A stretch of DNA of 44,680 nucleotides from Crossiella sp. SN42 (GTDB lineage Bacteria; Actinomycetota; Actinomycetes; Mycobacteriales; Pseudonocardiaceae). Under the pieces are notes generated by a model. That model made no database searches, was not told the DNA's origin, and saw only the letters and a program-made list of their open reading frames with translations. Within the stretch, counting starts at the first letter, position 1; every line of letters starts with the position of its first letter. The position numbers and the translations under genes are program-made. The stretch covers positions 1 through 44,680 of the forward strand of contig NZ_JAMHIV010000057.1 of NCBI RefSeq assembly GCF_023897065.1, written 5' to 3'. This document shows positions 37,853 to 44,680 of this stretch, in pieces.

Positions 37853-38599
37853 GTGCGTGTTGACCTTGGGCCGTCACTTGCGGTCGTGCTGTTGCTGCTG
37901 GCCGTGTTCGCCGCCGCCGTGGTCCGCCTCGGCGGGCTCGGCCCAGCCCGCCCGGTGCTCACCGCCGCCGCCCGCGCGGTGCTCCAGCTGACGCTGATCT
38001 CGTTGGTGCTGCTGGGTGTGCTGCGCTCGGCCGGATGGACCGCGGTGTTCATCACGCTGATGTGCGCGGTCGCCGTGCTCACCGCCGCCCGCCGGGTCAG
38101 CTCACCGCGGGACAGCGGCTGGCTCGCCCTGGCGATCGCTGGCGGCGCGCTCCCGGTGCTGCTGCTGTTGACCGCCAGCGGGGTGGTGCCCCTCGCACCG
38201 GTCGCGGTGCTGCCGGTGGCGGGCATCCTCATCGGCGGCGCGATGACCGCCACCAGCCTGGCCGGTCGCCGCGCGCTGGACGAGTGGCACGCCCGGCACG
38301 GCGAGTACGAAGGCGCACTGGCCCTGGGCCTGTCCCACCGGGACGCGGTGCTGGAACTGTGCCGCCCCACCGCGGGCCAGGCCCTGGTGCCCGCCCTGGA
38401 CCAGACCCGCACCGTCGGGCTGGTCACCCTGCCCGGCGCCTTCGTCGGCATGCTGCTCGGCGGCGCCACCCCGCTGGCCGCCGGTGCCACCCAACTGGTT
38501 GTGCTCATCGGACTACTGGCGGTGCAAGCGGTCGCGGTGCTGGTCACCGTGGAGCTGATCGCCCGGGGTCGCATCGGCGGCCCCCGCAGGAGAGGTTAG
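37853..38599 (+). CDS. fetB: FetB/UPF0014-family ABC permease
   Basis: A 248-aa membrane protein with about seven helices. Features of the UPF0014/FetB family are ARAVLQLTLISLVLLGVL and the conserved GGAMTATSLAGRRALDEW and LVTLPGAFVGMLLGGATPL segments. In E. coli FetAB is proposed to export iron. The partner ATPase FetA is not in this window. The stop codon lies inside the iron box that precedes the siderophore-binding gene, so the next unit starts immediately after it. Confidence 0.85.
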   Translation: MRVDLGPSLAVVLLLLAVFAAAVVRLGGLGPARPVLTAAARAVLQLTLISLVLLGVLRSAGWTAVFITLMCAVAVLTAARRVSSPRDSGWLALAIAGGALPVLLLLTASGVVPLAPVAVLPVAGILIGGAMTATSLAGRRALDEWHARHGEYEGALALGLSHRDAVLELCRPTAGQALVPALDQTRTVGLVTLPGAFVGMLLGGATPLAAGATQLVVLIGLLAVQAVAVLVTVELIARGRIGGPRRRG

Positions 38600-38612
38600 G
38601 CTTTCCTAAGCT
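38594..38612 (+). promoter_or_regulatory. Iron box (IdeR/DmdR operator)
   Basis: The core TTAGGCTTTCCTAA (38596-38609) is an inverted repeat close to the DtxR/IdeR consensus TTAGGTTAGSCTAACCTAA. It lies 24 bp before the siderophore-binding lipoprotein gene and overlaps the end of the FetB gene. The expected effect is repression of siderophore uptake when iron is plentiful. Confidence 0.75.
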
Positions 38613-38632
38613 CGTCACTGGGAGGAAAGCGC

Positions 38633-39637
38633 ATGTCCATGAGAACTCGGCTGCCCGGCGTGGCCATCGCCCTGGCCGCCACCCTGGTGCTCACCGCCTG
38701 CGGCTCGGGCGGCACGGTGCCGGCCGCCGGGCCGGGCGGGGGAGACGGCGTCTTCCCGGTGAAGATCGACCACAAGTACGGCAGCACCGAGATCACCAAG
38801 CGCCCGCAGCGGGTGGTCACCCTCGGCCTGTCCGACCACGAGACCGCGCTGGCCCTGGACGTCAAGCCGGTCGGCGTCGTGGACTGGTTCAAGGAACGCC
38901 CCTTCGGCAAGTTCCCGTGGCAGGCGGAGAAGTGGGCGGGCACCGAGCCTGCCATCGTCGGTGAGCGCGACGACATCAACATGGAGAAGGTCGCCTCGCT
39001 GCGCCCGGACCTGGTGATCGCCCAGTACTCCGGCATCACCAAGGAGCAGTACGAGACGCTGACCAAGCTCAACATCCCGGTGGTGGCCCAGTCCGGCAAG
39101 CACCCGGACTACGCCACCCCGTGGGAGGAGATGGCCCGCACCATCGGCAAGGCGCTGGGCAAGGACAAGGAGCTCGACGCCAAGATCGCCGACCTGAAGG
39201 CCCAGTTCGCCAAGGCCCGCGCCGAACACCCCGAGTGGGCCAAGCAGACCGCGCTGGTCGCCGACAACTTCCAGCCCGGCATCTTCGCCGCCTTCGCCGC
39301 GCACGACCCGAAGCTGGCCTTCCTGCTCGACCTCGGCTTCCAGACCCCGGATCGGCTGCGCCAGGCGCCCAAGGAGCAGAACATCATCGAGGTCGGCTCC
39401 GAGGGCCTGCCGGAGTTGTTCGAGGTGGACCGCCTGGTCTGGCTGACCAGCGACGCGACCAGCGAGCCGAAGGTCAAGGCCGACCCGGTGTACCAGCGCC
39501 TCAAGGTGGCCAAGGAGAAGCGGGACCTGTTCGTCTCCTACTACGAGCCGCCCATCGGCGCGGCCATCTCGTTCAACACCGTGCTGAGCATGCCGTTCGC
39601 GCTGAAGAACCTGGTGCCGATCCTCGCCGCCAAGTGA
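38633..39637 (+). CDS. Iron-siderophore substrate-binding lipoprotein
   Basis: A 334-aa class III (FecB/FhuD-type) binding protein. The lipoprotein signal has Cys23 (LTACGSGG), followed by a Gly-rich linker and the two-lobe fold with KRPQRVVTLGLSDHETALAL, LRPDLVIAQYSGIT and a long connecting helix. It captures ferric siderophore outside the membrane for the two permeases downstream. ATG 38633 has GGGAGGAAAG upstream. Control by iron is indicated by the adjacent box. Confidence 0.92.
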   Translation: MSMRTRLPGVAIALAATLVLTACGSGGTVPAAGPGGGDGVFPVKIDHKYGSTEITKRPQRVVTLGLSDHETALALDVKPVGVVDWFKERPFGKFPWQAEKWAGTEPAIVGERDDINMEKVASLRPDLVIAQYSGITKEQYETLTKLNIPVVAQSGKHPDYATPWEEMARTIGKALGKDKELDAKIADLKAQFAKARAEHPEWAKQTALVADNFQPGIFAAFAAHDPKLAFLLDLGFQTPDRLRQAPKEQNIIEVGSEGLPELFEVDRLVWLTSDATSEPKVKADPVYQRLKVAKEKRDLFVSYYEPPIGAAISFNTVLSMPFALKNLVPILAAK

Positions 39638-39709
39638 CCTGAGCCGGGCAGGCGCGCACCCCGCCCCTGCCCGGCAGCGAGGAGTCCCGTTCCGCGGATG
39701 GAGATCCAC

Positions 39710-40762
39710 ATGGTCCAGGTGCCCGGCGCGCGGGGGAGCGCGCCATCGCGCCCGGCCCGCCTGCGCGGCGTGCCGCTGCGCGCGGGCGGGCTGCTGCTCG
39801 CGCTGGCCGCGCTCGCCCTGGTGTGCCTGCTCAGCGTGTGGCTGGGGCTGAAGTCGATCCCCTTCGCCGACACCTGGTCGGTGTTGTGGCACAACGACGG
39901 CAGCGCCGAGGCGGTGATCGTGCACGAGCTGCGGATCCCGCGCACCCTGCTCGGCCTGCTGGTCGGCGCCGCGCTGGGGCTCTCCGGCGCGCTGATGCAG
40001 GCGTTGTCCCGCAACGCCCTGGCCGAACCCGGCCTGCTCGGCGTGACCATGGGCGCCTCCTCGGCGGTGGTCATCGGCATCGCTTTCCTCGGTGTGTCCG
40101 GCACCTCCGGTTCCGTCTGGCTCGCCTTCGCCGGGGCGGCCTTCGCCTCGGTCGTGGTCTACGTGCTCGGCTCCACCGGCCGCGCCGCGGTCACCCCGGA
40201 CCGGCTGATCATGGCCGGGGCGGCGATCACCGCGGTGCTGCTGGCGTTCAACTCCGCGGTGCTGCTGCTCGACCCCGGCGCCTTCAACCAGTACCGCTTC
40301 TGGCACGTGGGCTCGCTGGCAGGCCGCCGCATGGACGTGGTGACCGCGGTCGCCCCGTTCCTGCTCGGCGGCACCCTGCTCGCCCTCGGGCTGGCCCGTC
40401 CGCTCAACGGACTCGCCCTCGGCGAGGAGACCGGCCGCGCCCTCGGTGTCCACATCGGACGGACCCGCTGGCTCGGCGCGCTGGCCATCACCGTGCTCTG
40501 CGGCGCGGCCACCGCGGCGGCGGGCCCGATCGGCTTCCTCGGCCTGGCCGTGCCGCACATCGCCCGGCTGCTGGTCGGCGCCGACCAGCGCTGGGTGCTG
40601 CCCTACTCCGCGGTGCTCGCGCCGATGTTGTTGCTGGGCGCGGACATTCTCGGCCGCCTGCTGGTGGCGCCCGCCGAGCTCGCGGTCGGGATCGTGACGG
40701 CGGTCCTGGGCGCGCCCGTGTTCCTCGCCCTGTGCCGCCGCCGGAAGCTGGTGCACTCGTGA
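39710..40762 (+). CDS. FecCD-family iron-siderophore permease 1
   Basis: A 350-aa permease with about nine to ten helices and the family motifs RIPRTLLGLLVGAALGLSGALMQALSRNALAEPGLLG and, near the end, AAAGPIGFLGLAVPHIARLL. (Motif ends: RIPRTLLGL and ALAEPGLLG.) ATG 39710 is preferred, with GGAG 6 nt upstream; ATG 39698 is possible. It overlaps the second permease by GTGA, so the two form a heterodimeric channel. Confidence 0.9.
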   Translation: MVQVPGARGSAPSRPARLRGVPLRAGGLLLALAALALVCLLSVWLGLKSIPFADTWSVLWHNDGSAEAVIVHELRIPRTLLGLLVGAALGLSGALMQALSRNALAEPGLLGVTMGASSAVVIGIAFLGVSGTSGSVWLAFAGAAFASVVVYVLGSTGRAAVTPDRLIMAGAAITAVLLAFNSAVLLLDPGAFNQYRFWHVGSLAGRRMDVVTAVAPFLLGGTLLALGLARPLNGLALGEETGRALGVHIGRTRWLGALAITVLCGAATAAAGPIGFLGLAVPHIARLLVGADQRWVLPYSAVLAPMLLLGADILGRLLVAPAELAVGIVTAVLGAPVFLALCRRRKLVHS

Positions 40763-41823
40763 CCCGTGTCCAGGAACGTACCACGCCGATCAGGGGCCGG
40801 GTGCTGCGTGTGCACAGGGGCTGGCTGTCCCTGCGCCTGGACCCCAGGGCGCTGACGGTCTGCCTGCTGCTGGCCCTCGGCGCGGCCACGGCGGGCGTGT
40901 TCGGCATGACCACCGGGGACTTCCCGCTCACCCCCGGCGAGGTGGTCAACGTCTTGCTGGGCCTGGGTGACGGGCCCACCGAGTTCATCGTGCTCACCCT
41001 GCGCCTGCCCAGGGTGGTGGCCGGACTCGTCATCGGCGCCGCGCTCGCGGTCAGCGGCGCGGTGCTGCAGAGCCTGACCCGCAACCCCTTGGGCAGCCCC
41101 GACTTCCTCGGCTTCACGCACGGCTCGGCCACCGGCGCGATCGTGGTGATCGTCTGGTACCAGGGCAGCATGGCCGAGATCTCCCTCGGCGCGCTGGCCG
41201 GCGGCACGCTGACCATGGTGCTGACCTACCTGCTCGCCTTCTCCAGGGGAGTGCAGGGCTTCCGGCTGGTGCTGGTCGGCATCGGCGTGAGCAGCCTGCT
41301 CATCGCGGTCAACCTGTACCTGGTCACCCAGGCCAACATCTACGACGCGCTGCAGGCGCAGGCCTGGCAGACCGGCTCGCTCAACGGCCGTACCTGGGGC
41401 CACCTGCTGCCGCTGGGCGCGGCCATGGCGCTGCTGCTGCCACTGGCCCTGCACTACGGGCGCAGGCTGGCCGTGCTGGAGATGGGCGATGAGGCCGCGG
41501 CCGCGCTGGGGGTGCGGGTGGAGCCGACCAGGCTGGTGCTCATCGCGATCAGCGTCACCCTGTGCTCGCTGGCCACCGCCGCGGCAGGCCCCATCGCCTT
41601 CCTCGCGCTGGCCGCCCCGCAGCTGGCCCGCAGGCTCACCGGCGCGACCGGCCCGAACCTGGCCGCCTCCGCGCTCATGGGCTCGCTGCTGCTGGTGGTC
41701 AGCGACCTTGCCGTGCAACGGATCTTCGCCCCGGTGCAGCTGCCGGTGGGCATCGTCACCGGCGCGATCGGCGGGCTGTACCTGGTGTGGCTGCTGGCCC
41801 ACGAGTGGCGGCGCGGCCGGTAG
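40759..41823 (+). CDS. FecCD-family iron-siderophore permease 2
   Basis: A 354-aa second permease subunit with the motifs RLPRVVAGLVIGAALAVSGA, NPLGSPDFLGF and AAAGPIAFLALAAPQLARRL. GTG 40759 overlaps the stop of permease 1. In most systems a FecE/FepC-type ATPase gene follows, but the next gene here is geosmin synthase, so the energising subunit must be encoded elsewhere. Confidence 0.9.
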   Translation: MTRVQERTTPIRGRVLRVHRGWLSLRLDPRALTVCLLLALGAATAGVFGMTTGDFPLTPGEVVNVLLGLGDGPTEFIVLTLRLPRVVAGLVIGAALAVSGAVLQSLTRNPLGSPDFLGFTHGSATGAIVVIVWYQGSMAEISLGALAGGTLTMVLTYLLAFSRGVQGFRLVLVGIGVSSLLIAVNLYLVTQANIYDALQAQAWQTGSLNGRTWGHLLPLGAAMALLLPLALHYGRRLAVLEMGDEAAAALGVRVEPTRLVLIAISVTLCSLATAAAGPIAFLALAAPQLARRLTGATGPNLAASALMGSLLLVVSDLAVQRIFAPVQLPVGIVTGAIGGLYLVWLLAHEWRRGR

Positions 41824-41839
41824 AAACGACACCGTTTTC
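41823..41839 (+). terminator. Short hairpin at the end of the siderophore operon
   Basis: Inverted repeat GAAACG-ACAC-CGTTTTC overlaps the last base of the permease stop and ends in a small T-run. It may terminate the operon. The sequence also looks somewhat like a Zur-type metalloregulator box, which I cannot settle. Confidence 0.4.
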
Positions 41840-42011
41840 GCACAACAGCCAACAGCATCCGGACAGTGGCGGACACAACCGCGCCCGCAGGCTGCGCGGC
41901 CGCCTCGATCAGGACACGAACGTGTTGCGGGAGCAATCATCCGCGCGGTTCACCAGGCATGGTCTACCCAGCGTTTCCGCACGTCGCCAACGATTGCGGA
42001 ACCTCTGGCCC

Positions 42012-42056
42012 AGGTGGCGCCCCGCGCCCGCGCCCCCGTCTCGCGGGGCGCCACCT
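42012..42056 (+). other. Strong stem-loop upstream of geosmin synthase
   Basis: Perfect 14-bp stem (AGGTGGCGCCCCGC at 42012-42025 with its complement at 42043-42056) around a 17-nt C-rich loop. It could be a terminator for transcription from the left or part of the geosmin synthase leader RNA. Confidence 0.6.
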
Positions 42057-42220
42057 TCCTGCACCGAACAGGTGACCGCCCCCGAACGAGGCGAGCAGGG
42101 CCGATGTCTCCGGTACCGCCATTTGTCTGGCATCCCCGGCCACAAAACCCGGACAACCGAACCCCCGATCCGGCACCTTCCGTCATCCTCCCCGCCCCCG
42201 GTTGGGCTGGTCGAGCGATG

Positions 42221-44621
<2,401 letters not shown>

Positions 44622-44645
44622 CCCCCAAAAAACCCGCGCACCCCA

Positions 44646-44679
44646 ACGCCGACCATGTCCCCCCAGACGTGGTCGGCGT
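44646..44679 (+). terminator. Terminator hairpin of geosmin synthase
   Basis: A 14-bp stem (44646-44659 with 44666-44679, one G-U pair) with a 6-nt loop begins 24 bp after the stop codon and runs to the window edge. A short A-run precedes it, so it may act in both directions. Confidence 0.7.
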
Positions 44680-44680
44680 C

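Overview
This window comes from a high-GC actinomycete, probably of the Pseudonocardiales (inference). It has many GTG starts, GTGA/ATGA gene overlaps, a geosmin synthase, an IdeR-type iron box and DesK/LuxR-type two-component pairs. I saw no rRNA, tRNA, CRISPR array or intact insertion sequence.

Left part (1-21.8 kb), in order: (i) a minus-strand ABC ATPase, overlapped by the start of a Pro/Ala-rich protein that runs off the window edge; (ii) a flavin monooxygenase coupled to a small DUF6314-like protein; (iii) a co-translated minus-strand trio (membrane protein, TPR protein, TPR/AAA+ ATPase); (iv) a Nudix hydrolase and membrane proteins; (v) a secreted GH101 glycosidase followed by a response regulator without a kinase and a membrane protein; (vi) an ABC-2 exporter followed by a histidine kinase/response regulator pair, with a ~163-bp hairpin element between them; (vii) an MpaB-type oxygenase overlapping a fungal-type cytosine deaminase; (viii) a trio of surface proteins that includes a fused solute-binding/VWA lipoprotein.

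Centre (21.8-33.8 kb): a nearly complete choline-to-glycine catabolic locus. An APC permease, choline oxidase and betaine aldehyde dehydrogenase take up choline and oxidise it to glycine betaine. A Rieske oxygenase demethylates betaine to dimethylglycine. A dimethylglycine oxidase with a folate (GcvT) domain and a monomeric sarcosine oxidase complete the route to glycine. A divergent Rieske ferredoxin/ferredoxin reductase pair probably supplies electrons to the oxygenase. An IclR regulator lies between the two arms, and the same 36-bp double inverted-repeat site occurs in front of both catabolic arms, which makes it a strong operator candidate.

Right part (33.8-44.7 kb): a DinB-like protein; a lower-GC patch with a secreted amidase broken by a frameshift and an in-frame TAG; lipoproteins and a short duplicated sequence; a FetB-like permease; an iron-box-controlled siderophore-binding lipoprotein with two FecCD permeases and no ATPase; and a two-domain geosmin synthase ending in a strong hairpin.

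Two window-wide signals stand out. The 13-bp palindrome GTCCAC-W-GTGGAC recurs inside unrelated genes and is built with rare Thr codons in several of them. Seven genes have a TANNNT -10-like hexamer exactly 6-7 nt before the start codon, suggesting leaderless transcripts.
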